A stretch of 64,000 bases of DNA from Acinetobacter sp. ASP199. Its GTDB lineage: Bacteria; Pseudomonadota; Gammaproteobacteria; Pseudomonadales; Moraxellaceae. The position numbers and the translations under genes are program-made. The DNA lies in contig NZ_CP062182.1 of NCBI RefSeq assembly GCF_022700675.1, forward strand, positions 1,674,001 to 1,738,000. Direction: 5' to 3'. Positions 1 through 12,580 of the stretch are shown here, one piece after another; position 1 is the stretch's first letter, and each line of letters begins with the position of its first letter. Below the pieces are notes generated by a model. It searched no databases. It worked only from the letters and a program-made list of their open reading frames with translations, and was not told the origin of the DNA.

Positions 1-1
1 T

Positions 2-844
2 GATGTTCAAAAAACTAAACTAGCTGCAATTGAAGCTGAATGGGATACACACCCTGCACCTGCTGCATTTACACTGTTTGGTATTCCAAATGAAGAAACT
101 CAGACTACCGACTATGCCATTAAAATTCCTTATGTGATGGGGATTATTGCGACACGTTCTGTGACTGAAGAAGTGACAGGGATTAAAGACCTCATTGCTC
201 AACATGAACAACGTATTCGTAATGGTATGGTGGCATATGAGCAACTCGAGCTTCTACGTGCAGGTGATCAATCTCCTGAATTGAAAGCAGCATTCGAAGA
301 AACTCAAAAAGACTTAGGCTATGGCTTACTTCTTAAAAAATATACACCGAATGTTGTTGATGCAACTGACGAACACATTAAAGCTGCTGCAGCTGACACC
401 ATTCCACACGTTCCAAGTTTGTTCTGGGCATTCCGTGCGATGGTTGCATCTGGTTTCTTAATGCTCATTCTATTTATCCTTGCCACCATTGCAGTGGGTA
501 AACGTAATGCAGAAAACAAACCTTGGTTATTAAAATTCGCACTCTTTGCTCTGCCTTTACCTTGGGTTGCTGCACAAACAGGTTGGTATGTCGCTGAAGT
601 GGGCCGTCAACCTTGGACCATTGGTGAAGTACTGCCAACTCACCTTTCAGCTTCAAGCCTAAGTACGGGTGACGTATGGGGTTCAATCATTGCATTAGCA
701 TCGTTCTACACTGTATTGCTCATCATTGAGATGTATCTCATGATTAAATTCTCACGCCTTGGCCCAAGTTCTCTACATACAGGTAAATACCATTTCGAGA
801 AACTTGAAGCTGCTAAAAAAGCAAATGAGGAGGGTCAAGCATGA
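2..844 (+). CDS. cydA: Cytochrome bd ubiquinol oxidase subunit I, C-terminal part
   Basis: Inner-membrane quinol oxidase subunit that carries the haems and oxidises ubiquinol. The reading frame is open from base 2, so only the last 280 residues are present and the true start lies outside the window. The GRQPW motif and the following TIGEVLPT stretch are typical of CydA, and several membrane helices surround them. The stop overlaps the cydB start (ATGA at 841-844), showing translational coupling. The family and the cydB/cydX/ybgE context leave little doubt. Confidence 0.95.
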   Translation, partial: DVQKTKLAAIEAEWDTHPAPAAFTLFGIPNEETQTTDYAIKIPYVMGIIATRSVTEEVTGIKDLIAQHEQRIRNGMVAYEQLELLRAGDQSPELKAAFEETQKDLGYGLLLKKYTPNVVDATDEHIKAAAADTIPHVPSLFWAFRAMVASGFLMLILFILATIAVGKRNAENKPWLLKFALFALPLPWVAAQTGWYVAEVGRQPWTIGEVLPTHLSASSLSTGDVWGSIIALASFYTVLLIIEMYLMIKFSRLGPSSLHTGKYHFEKLEAAKKANEEGQA

Positions 845-1986
845 TCGAATATGAATTACTCAAAATTATTTGGTGGGTGTTGGTCGGTGTCCTCCTGATT
901 GGATTTGCCCTCACCGACGGCTTTGACATGGGTTCCATGGCCATCATGCCATTCGTAGGCAAAAATGACGAAGAACGTCGTGCGGCAATCAATACGATTG
1001 CCCCACACTGGGACGGTAACCAGGTTTGGTTCATTACCGCAGGTGGCGCACTCTTTGCTGCATGGCCAATGGTATATGCTACTGCGTTCTCAGGCATGTA
1101 CTGGGCACTCCTCCTCGTGCTGTTTGCCCTGTTCTTACGCCCGGTTGGTTTTGACTACCGTTCAAAACTTGAAAACACCAAATGGCGTACATCTTGGGAT
1201 TGGGGTTTAGCCGTTGGTGGTGCAGTTCCTGCATTGGTTTTCGGTGTAGCGTTCGGTAACATGTTCCTTGGCGTACCGTTCACTTTAGATGAAACTGTTC
1301 GTTCAACTTATACCGGTAGCTTCTTTGCCCTACTTAACCCATTTGCGATTGTGTGTGGTTTAGTGAGCTTATCAATGCTGTGTGCACATGGTGGTGCTTG
1401 GCTGATGCTTCGTACTGATGGTGCATTACGTGAACGTTCTGCGAAAGCAACGAAGATCATGGGTATTGTTTACCTTGCGACTTTCTTGGCTGCAGGTGCT
1501 TGGTTGTACTTCGGTGGTATCCAAGGCTATACACTGGTGACTCCATATGACACCAATGGCGTTGCAAATCCACTGGCTAAAGAAGTACTGATCAATGGCA
1601 ACCCTGGCTGGATGAATAACTATACAACTTATCCAATCACCATGATTGCACCAATCATGGGTATCCTTGGCGGTATTATTGTCGTGCTGGCTGCCTCTAA
1701 AGCCAAAGCTGGCTTGAGCTTCCTGGGTTCATCCATGGCAGTGATCGGTGCAATCTTGACTGCTGGTTTCGCCCTGTTCCCATTCTTAATGCCATCTAGC
1801 ATTAACCCTACTGCCAGCTTGACTATGTGGGATGCAGTATCAAGCAAAAATACCTTAACAGTGATGACTGTTGCGGCGTGTATCTTTGTACCGATCATTC
1901 TTGCTTACACCACTTGGTGTTATTACAAAATGTGGGGCGTGATCACCAACAAGCATATTCAAGAGAACTCACACAGCCTGTACTAA
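841..1986 (+). CDS. cydB: Cytochrome bd ubiquinol oxidase subunit II
   Basis: Second membrane subunit of cytochrome bd oxidase, 381 residues, the usual length for CydB. The N-terminus has the conserved ALTDGFDMG and APHWDGNQVWF stretches, followed by many hydrophobic helices consistent with the usual eight or nine membrane segments. It overlaps cydA by 4 bases and is followed by cydX 25 bases after its stop. A 9-bp inverted repeat (1971-1994) spans its last codons and stop. With CydA it forms the high-affinity terminal oxidase used at low oxygen. Confidence 0.97.
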   Translation: MIEYELLKIIWWVLVGVLLIGFALTDGFDMGSMAIMPFVGKNDEERRAAINTIAPHWDGNQVWFITAGGALFAAWPMVYATAFSGMYWALLLVLFALFLRPVGFDYRSKLENTKWRTSWDWGLAVGGAVPALVFGVAFGNMFLGVPFTLDETVRSTYTGSFFALLNPFAIVCGLVSLSMLCAHGGAWLMLRTDGALRERSAKATKIMGIVYLATFLAAGAWLYFGGIQGYTLVTPYDTNGVANPLAKEVLINGNPGWMNNYTTYPITMIAPIMGILGGIIVVLAASKAKAGLSFLGSSMAVIGAILTAGFALFPFLMPSSINPTASLTMWDAVSSKNTLTVMTVAACIFVPIILAYTTWCYYKMWGVITNKHIQENSHSLY

Positions 1987-1994
1987 GGCTGTGT
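1971..1994 (+). promoter_or_regulatory. Inverted repeat over the cydB stop codon
   Basis: ACACAGCCT (1971-1979) and AGGCTGTGT (1986-1994) form a perfect 9-bp stem with a 6-base loop that contains the cydB stop. No U-tract follows, so it is not an intrinsic terminator. It ends 3 bases before the AAGGAG of cydX, so it could affect cydX translation or act as an RNA processing/stability element. That role is inference. Confidence 0.5.
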
Positions 1995-2011
1995 CTTAAG
2001 GAGAGACAATT

Positions 2012-2113
2012 ATGTGGTATTTCGCCTGGATTCTCGGAATTTTGATGGCATGTTTTGCAGGTGTACTCAGTGCCCTATACATTGAACATCATCAAGATTT
2101 AGATGAGGAATAA
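2012..2113 (+). CDS. cydX: Cytochrome bd oxidase small subunit CydX
   Basis: Encodes a 33-residue single-span membrane peptide beginning MWYFAWILG and ending in acidic residues (DLDEE), the standard CydX pattern. CydX binds the CydAB complex and stabilises its haems. An AAGGAG ribosome-binding site at 1998-2003 sits 8 bases before the ATG. The gene lies between cydB and ybgE in the usual operon order. It is too short for most automatic gene calls. Confidence 0.93.
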   Translation: MWYFAWILGILMACFAGVLSALYIEHHQDLDEE

Positions 2114-2116
2114 ATA

Positions 2117-2419
2117 ATGACAGACGTTGCGATGGAAAAACCTACTGTAGACCCAAAACCCAACAAGTTTGCGATGGTGATTTCTTGCCTGTTGGCATTT
2201 CCCCTCGCAGCGGTGTTATTACTGCATCCAGCAGCGATGTTGGATGCAAACGGTGAATATAGCCACCGCGCCATGATGTTCATCATGATTGGTATTTCAG
2301 GTGGTTTTGTACATGGTGTTGGTTTTATTCCACGGCATTGGTTCTGGAAATGGTTATTTAGCCCATTTTTGGCATGGCCACTCATGCTTTGGGGTTACTA
2401 CACCTGGTTCATCGCCTGA
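2117..2419 (+). CDS. ybgE: Cyd operon protein YbgE
   Basis: Small inner-membrane protein of 100 residues that matches the YbgE family, found next to cydABX in many Gammaproteobacteria. It has three hydrophobic segments, with the conserved GGFVHGVGFIPRHW motif at about residues 61-75. The start is 3 bases after the cydX stop and is probably coupled. Its exact role in bd oxidase biogenesis is not settled. The operon ends with the terminator at 2437-2464. Confidence 0.88.
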   Translation: MTDVAMEKPTVDPKPNKFAMVISCLLAFPLAAVLLLHPAAMLDANGEYSHRAMMFIMIGISGGFVHGVGFIPRHWFWKWLFSPFLAWPLMLWGYYTWFIA

Positions 2420-2436
2420 ACATTTAGACAGAATTT

Positions 2437-2464
2437 AAGCTCTCTTCGGAGAGCTTAATTTTTA
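2437..2464 (+). terminator. Intrinsic terminator of the cyd operon
   Basis: AAGCTCTC and GAGAGCTT form a perfect 8-bp stem closed by a UUCG tetraloop (2445-2448), followed by AATTTTTAT. This is a textbook rho-independent terminator 17 bases after the ybgE stop. Confidence 0.93.
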
Positions 2465-2563
2465 TAAATACAAAGTCTTTACTCTCATATTTTTAACAAG
2501 AAAAATGATATTTTTATTACTTTTCACCTAAACTATCTTCCAAACCTATCCTGAACACGAGCA

Positions 2564-3448
2564 ATGAACTCAAACAAAGCGACATTGATTGGTCTTACGG
2601 CAGTTTTCTTATGGAGCCTCATTGTTGCGCTCATCAAAGAAGTCAGTCATTACTTTGGACCGATCGGAGGAGCTGCGTTAATCTATTCATGTGCCTCGAT
2701 TATTTTATTGCTTTCATTTGGCTGGACACATCTGAAAGAATTTCCCCTTAAATATCTAATTTGGGGAAGCCTGCTTTTTGTGTCTTATGAAATTTGTCTT
2801 GCCCTCTCTATTGGCTATTCAAGCAATAACAGACAAGCCATAGAAATCGGAATGGTGAATTATCTGTGGCCGACAGCCACGATTCTGTTTTCAATTATTT
2901 TTAACCGGCAAAAAGCCAATTTTCTTATCTTTCCCGGGATATGTTTATCTATTGCAGGAATCTGCCTGGTGCTGGGTGGTGAAGCTGGATTTAGCTTTAA
3001 AACAATGCTATCCAACATACAGGCCAATCCACTAAGTTATGGACTGGCTTTAACCGGTGTTTTTCTATGGGCTGCCTATTGCACCCTCACTGCTCGTGCT
3101 GCCAATGGCAAAAATGGCATTACCTTATTCTTTATTTTGGTGTCGATTGTATTATGGATCAAATGGATTTTCTCTGCTGAGCCAATCCCACATTTCGAAT
3201 TGAATTCCAGCATTTATCTGGTATTCGCTGCTTTTGCAATGGGCATTGGCTATGGCGCATGGAATATCGGAATTCTGCATGGAAATGTGACTTTACTGGC
3301 AATAGCTTCCTACTTTATTCCGGTCTTTTCTTCAGTGGTTTCGGCATTGATTTTAAGCACACAATTAACATTCAGTTTCTGGAAAGGTGCATTCATGGTG
3401 TGTTTTGGTTCACTGCTTTGCTGGATGGCGACTAAGGCAAAATCATAA
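2564..3448 (+). CDS. yddG: YddG-type aromatic amino acid exporter (DMT family)
   Basis: Inner-membrane exporter of the drug/metabolite transporter superfamily with ten hydrophobic segments over 294 residues. It follows E. coli YddG closely along its length (ATLIGLTAVFLWS at the N-terminus, LLFVSYEICLALSIGY, IGMVNYLWP, WNIGILHGNVT). YddG exports aromatic amino acids and related compounds. The gene stands alone, with its own upstream region after the cyd terminator. Substrate is inferred from homology. Confidence 0.87.
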   Translation: MNSNKATLIGLTAVFLWSLIVALIKEVSHYFGPIGGAALIYSCASIILLLSFGWTHLKEFPLKYLIWGSLLFVSYEICLALSIGYSSNNRQAIEIGMVNYLWPTATILFSIIFNRQKANFLIFPGICLSIAGICLVLGGEAGFSFKTMLSNIQANPLSYGLALTGVFLWAAYCTLTARAANGKNGITLFFILVSIVLWIKWIFSAEPIPHFELNSSIYLVFAAFAMGIGYGAWNIGILHGNVTLLAIASYFIPVFSSVVSALILSTQLTFSFWKGAFMVCFGSLLCWMATKAKS

Positions 3449-3553
3449 ATCTGATATATTCAACCAATGTAAAGCCTAACTTTTAATGCAATAAAAACGC
3501 TATTTTCAAGGCATCTTTAGAGCATTTATGAAACATACATGTAAAGTTCGCAG

Positions 3554-3907
3554 CTACTGTTTTAGGCATCCGGTTTCGTAAGTAGTGCCCAAATCAATTA
3601 ATGACTGATTAAAACTTGTATCTAATGAGCTAATAAATTGCAATTCATCCTTAGCTTCTGCCAGATGCAGATTTTGCTCAGAAAGCCGTTTAACCTCTTT
3701 CAAGCCTTTAGCGTAGTCACATGCCTTGGCAATCATGAGTGACGGATGTTCGCGACGATCCAATGATAAATTCAGCGCAGCCTGTTTCAATTCTAGTGCA
3801 TCATAATGCTGTTTCACTTGAGATTTAAATTCAGTTTGACTCAATGGCTTTGCCCATACAGTTGCCGACAATCCCATTAATCCCAACACCAATAGTAATT
3901 TCTTCAT
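3554..3907 (-). CDS. Small secreted protein of unknown function
   Basis: A 117-residue protein with a clear Sec signal peptide (KK, then LLLVLGLMGLSA, cleavage near VWA-KP). The ATG at 3907 is preferred over the in-frame ATG at 3925 because a GGGGG ribosome-binding site lies just before it. The mature part is mostly helical and charged, with two cysteines (KACDYA and the near-terminal GCLKQ) that may form a periplasmic disulphide. I do not recognise the family. Confidence 0.72.
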   Translation of the reverse strand: MKKLLLVLGLMGLSATVWAKPLSQTEFKSQVKQHYDALELKQAALNLSLDRREHPSLMIAKACDYAKGLKEVKRLSEQNLHLAEAKDELQFISSLDTSFNQSLIDLGTTYETGCLKQ

Positions 3908-3980
3908 CTTGCCCCCAATATGCAAATATAGCTATTTATCTAAGTTATTGAATCTTTATAACATAAAATTTTAGGCAATA

Positions 3981-4007
3981 AAAAAGCCAGAACTGGTCTG
4001 GCTTTTT
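3981..4007. terminator. Terminator, probably bidirectional
   Basis: AAAAAGCCAGA (3981-3991) pairs with TCTGGCTTTTT (3997-4007), with T-runs on both strands. It lies 15 bases beyond the rodA stop on the minus strand and most likely ends rodA transcription. Confidence 0.88.
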
Positions 4008-4021
4008 CCTTTTAATCTTAC

Positions 4022-5158
4022 TTAGCGATGGGTATGAATCGACATCACAATACCCATACCAGCGAGCAAAGAAATCACAGCCGTTCCGCCATAACTCATC
4101 AGCGGTAATGGGTCGCCTGTCACTGGAAGGATGCCACTGACCATGCCTGAGTTCAGAAATACGAAGAAGAAGAAGGTTAAACCTGTAGCCCCCGCATACA
4201 AACGTCCAAAATTATGGAAACTGTTCATCCCGATCATCAAACAACGAATGATAATAGCCGTAAATAAGCTAAACAGTAAAAATACACCAATAAAGCCAAA
4301 CTCTTCAGCATAAGTCGACATAATAAAGTCAGTATGATGCTCTGGCAGATAACCCAGATGTGACTGCGTTCCTTGCGAATAACCTTTACCAGTCATCCCT
4401 CCAGAACCAATAGCAATTTTAGACTGGATAATATTCCAGCCTGCACCTAATGCATCGGATTCAGGATCAAACAAAGTCAGTACACGTTTCTTTTGATATT
4501 CCTGCAACATGAACATCCATAGTAATGGTGCGACCACAGCCAAGGCACCCATCGCCCCAAGAATATAGCGCCACGACATACCACTTAAAAACAGTACAAA
4601 TATACCGGGAATAATTAAGCCAATATTTAAGTCAGGTTGAAGTGCAACCAAAACAAAAGGAATACCAAGTAAAATTAACGCCCCAATAATATGCCAAAAC
4701 TTGGGTGGAAATGGCTTACGCGCGAAGTACCAGGCCATCATTAGTGGCATGGCAAATTTCATCACCTCACTCGGCTGCATACTTCCCACGCCAGGCAAGG
4801 TAATCCAGCGTGTCGCCCCAAGTCGTCTTTCACCAATTACAAAGACCAGCAACAGCATGAAGATCCCAAAGGCATAAAAATATGGGCTTGCTGCTTGATA
4901 GACTTTTGGCGGAACCTGCGCACAGATAAACATCACCACAAAACCAATACCAAAACTGATCGCCTGACGGATCACCATGCCAGAATTTTCAGAGGTCGCA
5001 CTATACACCACCATCAATCCCAAGGCAGCATTTAGTAACAGGAAGCATAGCAACCATGGGTCCAGATGTAGCTTGGCCCATCTTGAAGAATCGTGCTTTA
5101 TACTCAATCCATCGCGCGCGGATTGTCGTAAAAAACGATACTGCTGAGAAGGTATCAT
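4022..5158 (-). CDS. rodA: Peptidoglycan glycosyltransferase RodA
   Basis: SEDS-family membrane enzyme that polymerises lipid II for side-wall synthesis and works with PBP2 in the elongasome. It has 378 residues and about ten membrane helices. The loop LPEHHTDFI (271-279) carries the aspartate (D277) matching the essential residue of RodA/FtsW. The ending GDPLPLMSYGGTAV is also typical. It stands apart from ispD by about 100 bases, and its partner PBP2 gene is not in the window. Confidence 0.95.
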   Translation of the reverse strand: MIPSQQYRFLRQSARDGLSIKHDSSRWAKLHLDPWLLCFLLLNAALGLMVVYSATSENSGMVIRQAISFGIGFVVMFICAQVPPKVYQAASPYFYAFGIFMLLLVFVIGERRLGATRWITLPGVGSMQPSEVMKFAMPLMMAWYFARKPFPPKFWHIIGALILLGIPFVLVALQPDLNIGLIIPGIFVLFLSGMSWRYILGAMGALAVVAPLLWMFMLQEYQKKRVLTLFDPESDALGAGWNIIQSKIAIGSGGMTGKGYSQGTQSHLGYLPEHHTDFIMSTYAEEFGFIGVFLLFSLFTAIIIRCLMIGMNSFHNFGRLYAGATGLTFFFFVFLNSGMVSGILPVTGDPLPLMSYGGTAVISLLAGMGIVMSIHTHR

Positions 5159-5259
5159 GGTGACAAAAGGTTCAAAATTAACAATGGCGAAATTATAAGT
5201 TAAAGCAGCGGAGAATTGAGCGCCACTGCTCTATTTATTATGTATTTCTTCAAATAAAT

Positions 5260-5973
5260 TTAGGCTTGTGCTGCCAAAATCAGACGAGCCAGTTCCAGAT
5301 CATCTGGATAGGTAATTTTGAGATTATCAGATCGACCCTGTACCACACGTACAGAATCCCCTACATGCTCCAGTGCACTGGCTTCATCGGTAATAGTCGC
5401 ACCATCTTGTAATGCCTGTTCAATGGCACGTTTTAACTGACCCAGTTTGGCCATTTGTGGTGTTTGTGCCTGCCACAAAGTCGAACGGTCAACCGTGGTT
5501 TCAATATCGTGACCTTGTACCACACGTTTTAGGGTATCACGTACCGGGATTGCCAGTATCGCCGCCTGATCAGTTTCAGTCGCCGTATTAACCAGATCAG
5601 TCAATGCATTTTGACTGACACATGGACGTGCCGCGTCATGCACCAATACCCAATCCTCTTCTGAAGTGATTTCCGACAGGTAAGTTAAGGCATTGAGGAC
5701 CGAATTGACCCGCTCGGTACCACCGGTGCAGAAATGGGCTTTGTCCTGATTGGAAAATGCCAACGTCTTGGCCACATCATCCTGACTGCCGATCGCCAGC
5801 ACATAACCCGTCAGTGGAAGCTGATTCAAACGTGCAACCGTATGCTCAAGAACAGTACGCTCTTGAATCATTTGATATTGCTTTAGTTCTGTTTTAGAAA
5901 ATCTGCTACCCGAACCTGCAGCTGGAATAATGGCCCATAATTTATGGTGTGCTTGGATTTTCAGCTGACTCAT
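5260..5973 (-). CDS. ispD: 2-C-methyl-D-erythritol 4-phosphate cytidylyltransferase
   Basis: Third enzyme of the MEP isoprenoid pathway; it joins CTP and MEP to give CDP-ME. The nucleotide-binding loop IIPAAGSGSRF is at residues 15-25 and HDAARPC at 112-118, with K/T/R residues typical of the family in between. Length is 237 residues, the normal size. Its start lies inside the end of ftsB (32-base overlap), the usual ftsB-ispD arrangement. Confidence 0.96.
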   Translation of the reverse strand: MSQLKIQAHHKLWAIIPAAGSGSRFSKTELKQYQMIQERTVLEHTVARLNQLPLTGYVLAIGSQDDVAKTLAFSNQDKAHFCTGGTERVNSVLNALTYLSEITSEEDWVLVHDAARPCVSQNALTDLVNTATETDQAAILAIPVRDTLKRVVQGHDIETTVDRSTLWQAQTPQMAKLGQLKRAIEQALQDGATITDEASALEHVGDSVRVVQGRSDNLKITYPDDLELARLILAAQA

Positions 5974-6328
5974 TGGTACGCAGGTCTACTTTAGAATTTT
6001 CGAGATAAATCGGTTTATATTGAGTGCTAATGGTACTCATCTGCACAAAGGTCTCATGCGGCTTAATCAGGCCCAGATCCAGACGTGCATGTTCTTCGAT
6101 GGCTTGATCACCATTTTTCAGATCATAAACTTCAGCTGCCAGTACGCGGTTGCGCTCTTTCAGCTCGTCATTCAATTCTACTTGTTGTTGTATTTTCTGT
6201 GTCAGTGCCTGATGGTCTCGATAACCACCCTCACCAAACCAGTATAAATATTGAAACCCTGCGATCGCAAAGATCGCAAGGCCCAACAGTACTTTACTCA
6301 TCAAAGAGTCGAATACATTTAACATCAA
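5942..6328 (-). CDS. ftsB: Cell division protein FtsB
   Basis: Bitopic division protein that forms the FtsQLB complex at the septum. One membrane helix (about residues 12-30) is followed by a coiled coil (LTQKIQQQVELNDELKERN) and the conserved Asp/Glu-rich EEHARLDLGLIKPHETF segment. At 128 residues it is slightly longer than the E. coli protein because of a C-terminal tail that overlaps ispD. It sits between eno and ispD as in many Gammaproteobacteria. A second start (M2) is adjacent. Confidence 0.93.
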   Translation of the reverse strand: MMLNVFDSLMSKVLLGLAIFAIAGFQYLYWFGEGGYRDHQALTQKIQQQVELNDELKERNRVLAAEVYDLKNGDQAIEEHARLDLGLIKPHETFVQMSTISTQYKPIYLENSKVDLRTNESAENPSTP

Positions 6329-6338
6329 CGATAATCGC

Positions 6339-7631
<1,293 letters not shown>

Positions 7632-7650
7632 CTATTCCTCAGTTGATTAA

Positions 7651-7680
7651 TAAAAATGATGCGTCAAAAACGACGCATCA
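7651..7680 (-). terminator. Terminator after kdsA, in front of eno
   Basis: On the minus strand TGATGCGTC and GACGCATCA form a 9-bp perfect stem (7657-7665 with 7672-7680), followed by TTTTTA. It lies 11 bases past the kdsA stop and about 30 bases ahead of the eno start. It should limit read-through from pyrG-kdsA into eno. Confidence 0.85.
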
Positions 7681-7690
7681 AGGTATTCAA

Positions 7691-8560
<870 letters not shown>

Positions 8561-8583
8561 CTAGTTTTACTCAATACACCAAA

Positions 8584-10287
<1,704 letters not shown>

Positions 10288-10403
10288 CTAGAAAGCAAAG
10301 TCAATCCGCATCAATTCAAAGAACAATAAACAATTGATTATTCTAACAGCATTTCCGATAAAAAATTAGAGTAAGTTCAGATCATTTCTATCTGGTAATT
10401 TAC

Positions 10404-10412
10404 TGCTATAAT
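10404..10412 (+). promoter_or_regulatory. Extended -10 promoter for the 10446 lipoprotein gene
   Basis: TGCTATAAT is an extended -10 element with a perfect TATAAT (10407-10412), 34 bases before the lipoprotein start. The -35 region is poor, which is common with extended -10 promoters. Confidence 0.6.
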
Positions 10413-10445
10413 ATTGTAATCCCCTCTACATTTACCTATGAAGTA

Positions 10446-10883
10446 ATGATGAATAAGAAACTTTTAATCTGTGGCGCTCTTGCAACTGGACTTTTACTTA
10501 CTGCGTGTGTGAAGAAAGAAGCTCCAAAGGAAGAAGATCAGACTGAAGTTGCTGCAGCATCGGAAGCAACCCCAGTAGAACAGCCAAATTTTGAAACACT
10601 GGAACCAGCAGAGCAAGATCAGCCTTTGATTGAAGAAGTTCCTGAAACAGTTGAAGTAATTCGTGAAGAAACACCGAATACCACAACTGAAATTCGTCGT
10701 GAAACTCGACCTGCTCAGAGCACTTCTGCTACAGATCCAGCAGCATCACAACCTGCTCAAGCACCAAAAGCCCAGGATTCTGAGACTGAGTACAAGCCTA
10801 GAACCAATTCAGGTGCAGAACAGTCAGAGGATGATGCTGTGGCGGAAGCCATTGCAGCTGCTATGCCAGCGCTTGAAAACTGA
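10446..10883 (+). CDS. Acidic, disordered lipoprotein of unknown function
   Basis: A 145-residue protein with a lipobox (LLLTAC, Cys21) after a short signal peptide, so it should be lipidated and membrane-anchored. The rest is very rich in Glu, Ala, Pro, Thr and Gln and looks disordered, with no recognisable domain. Two adjacent ATG codons (10446, 10449) could start it. It has its own promoter and a terminator just downstream that is shared with the convergent hydrolase gene. Confidence 0.75.
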   Translation: MMNKKLLICGALATGLLLTACVKKEAPKEEDQTEVAAASEATPVEQPNFETLEPAEQDQPLIEEVPETVEVIREETPNTTTEIRRETRPAQSTSATDPAASQPAQAPKAQDSETEYKPRTNSGAEQSEDDAVAEAIAAAMPALEN

Positions 10884-10896
10884 TTTAGTCTTTTTA

Positions 10897-10930
10897 ATAA
10901 AAAAACCCGGCTTATGCTGGGTTTTTTATT
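10897..10930. terminator. Bidirectional terminator containing the stop codon of the minus-strand hydrolase gene
   Basis: ACCCGGC and GCTGGGT form the stem, with A/T runs on both sides. The loop contains the stop codon of the minus-strand gene (TTA at 10912-10914), so that gene's last codons (K-N-P-A) are part of the stem. It serves both convergent genes. Confidence 0.88.
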
Positions 10931-12072
10931 GCCGTATATTCAGGTTCAGCGTTTTCTATTTCTGTCGCCGCAATAGAAAGCTGTTTCAAATACTGTGCCA
11001 TAAGACGAGTGGCCCATGATTCAGTTTTAGTTAAGCCTTGATAGAAACCGCAATGACTGCCTTTTTTCGTTGTCACTACAATAATATTCGGCATGGCAAG
11101 GATGCGGTCTTTATAGGGATGCAGATTGTTGATATGACAGACCGGATCATCTTCTGCATTCAGAATCATCAATGGGATTTTGACATTTTCAAAAACATAA
11201 ATTGGGTTGGTGGCTTTAGTATAGCTTTCATAATCTTGAAAACCAGCCATTTTAAAATACAATTTTTCAAAGTCAGCAAGATTTTGTACCGAAAGAATCT
11301 CCTCCCAAGAAGGCAAGGTTTTCCAGACGTCCTGATACGGATGAATAAAGCGTTTTAACAGTTTTTTTGCCATTACTTTGCTATAAAAAGGATGTACATA
11401 AGCAAAGCCACTTTCAGTGTTATAGCCCGGACACAGTGCAAAGGCTGCTTTGAGTGGGGTCTGCTCACCTTCTTCTCCCAGATAACGTACCAATAGACCT
11501 GTCCCGGCGGAAGAACCTACGCCATACAGTTCCGATTGCGGAAATTTATCCTGAATATAAAGTAACTGTTCACGTAAATCCTGAGTAGAGCCAAACAGGT
11601 TCATTTTCGGAACAGGCATCGGCAAATTGGCATGACCACGGCGTAAACAGAGTGCCACTCGCCAACCCGTATGCAGATGCAGATCTCTGACCAGTTCACT
11701 CATTGATTCTGGTGAACCGGTAATGGTATGCAGTAAAACAATGGTCGGCGTATCTATTGGCAGGTTGAGTCCATACCAAGCAATGCCGGTGATTCCACCA
11801 TCAGACATATTCAGCTGCTCAATCGCATCATATTTAAGTTTGATGGTTTTCTTTTTGATCAGATCAAAATACAGAATATGGGCATGCGCATTGCATAGCC
11901 ACGGTGTAGGACGGTATTTTTGCTTTAATTGTGGCAGATGATTAATCAGATTCTGAAATACGCCATTCGGGTTGTAATATAAAGTAGGCGTATCTGCACC
12001 AATCACACGGTCAAAATATTCACCTGAAAGCTGAACTACTTTTTTTATCAACATTTTCATTTGTCTTTCCAT
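10912..12072 (-). CDS. YheT/ABHD-type alpha/beta hydrolase
   Basis: A 386-residue predicted serine hydrolase of the YheT (ABHD1/3) family, members of which act on lipid or ester substrates that are mostly undefined. The nucleophile elbow is VGSSAG, the acid lies in LNAEDDPV and the histidine in KKGSHCGF, so a full Ser-Asp-His triad is present. No signal peptide is evident; the first residues are basic. MKM at residue 5 is an alternative start. The stop lies in the terminator loop. Confidence 0.85.
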   Translation of the reverse strand: MERQMKMLIKKVVQLSGEYFDRVIGADTPTLYYNPNGVFQNLINHLPQLKQKYRPTPWLCNAHAHILYFDLIKKKTIKLKYDAIEQLNMSDGGITGIAWYGLNLPIDTPTIVLLHTITGSPESMSELVRDLHLHTGWRVALCLRRGHANLPMPVPKMNLFGSTQDLREQLLYIQDKFPQSELYGVGSSAGTGLLVRYLGEEGEQTPLKAAFALCPGYNTESGFAYVHPFYSKVMAKKLLKRFIHPYQDVWKTLPSWEEILSVQNLADFEKLYFKMAGFQDYESYTKATNPIYVFENVKIPLMILNAEDDPVCHINNLHPYKDRILAMPNIIVVTTKKGSHCGFYQGLTKTESWATRLMAQYLKQLSIAATEIENAEPEYTAIKNPA

Positions 12073-12134
12073 CCGGTTATCCTTCAGTGACTTACAAATT
12101 TTATGCCGGATTGTATGATCGCTCTTGAATCAGA

Positions 12135-12537
12135 CTATTTTTGAAAGGCCATCATCCGCTGCCCCATTTGTGCAGCAAGCGCTTCAAGACCTGACTTCGG
12201 TCGAATCATCACTTCAAAATCGATGATTTTGCCTTCATCATTGAACTGAATCATATCAATACCCTTTAATTTCTTATCCTCCACATTGGCAGAAAATTCA
12301 AGTACAACATGGTTACCGTCATCCGAATAGAAAGTACGGTGATAAGTAAAGTTCTCAAACACCTGAATCACATTAGTCAGAATAAAAAAGACCACAGGCT
12401 TACCGGAATATGGATTAAATGCCTGGTGAGCGGAATACTACTTCATCTGCCAGCAACTCATTCAGGATAGTCATGTCACGGCTGTCCAGCATGTCATGCC
12501 AGCGTGCGAGTGAGGCTTGGGTGGTTTGTAAGGTCAT
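12135..12537 (-). pseudogene. NTF2-like (SnoaL-type) protein, broken by a 1-base insertion
   Basis: The minus strand starts ATG at 12537 (MTLQTTQASLARWHDMLD) and runs into a stop after FRSPGI. Removing one C from the CC at 12422-12423 restores a continuous 133-residue frame (FRSPAFNPYSGKPVVFF and on to the end at 12135). The product would be a small NTF2-like fold protein, a superfamily with varied enzymatic and binding roles. It lies next to fadH. The break could be a true mutation or a sequencing error. Confidence 0.8.
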
Positions 12538-12580
12538 TTTTGGGTTCCTTTTTTTTGTTTTGATATTTCATTTCTATATA

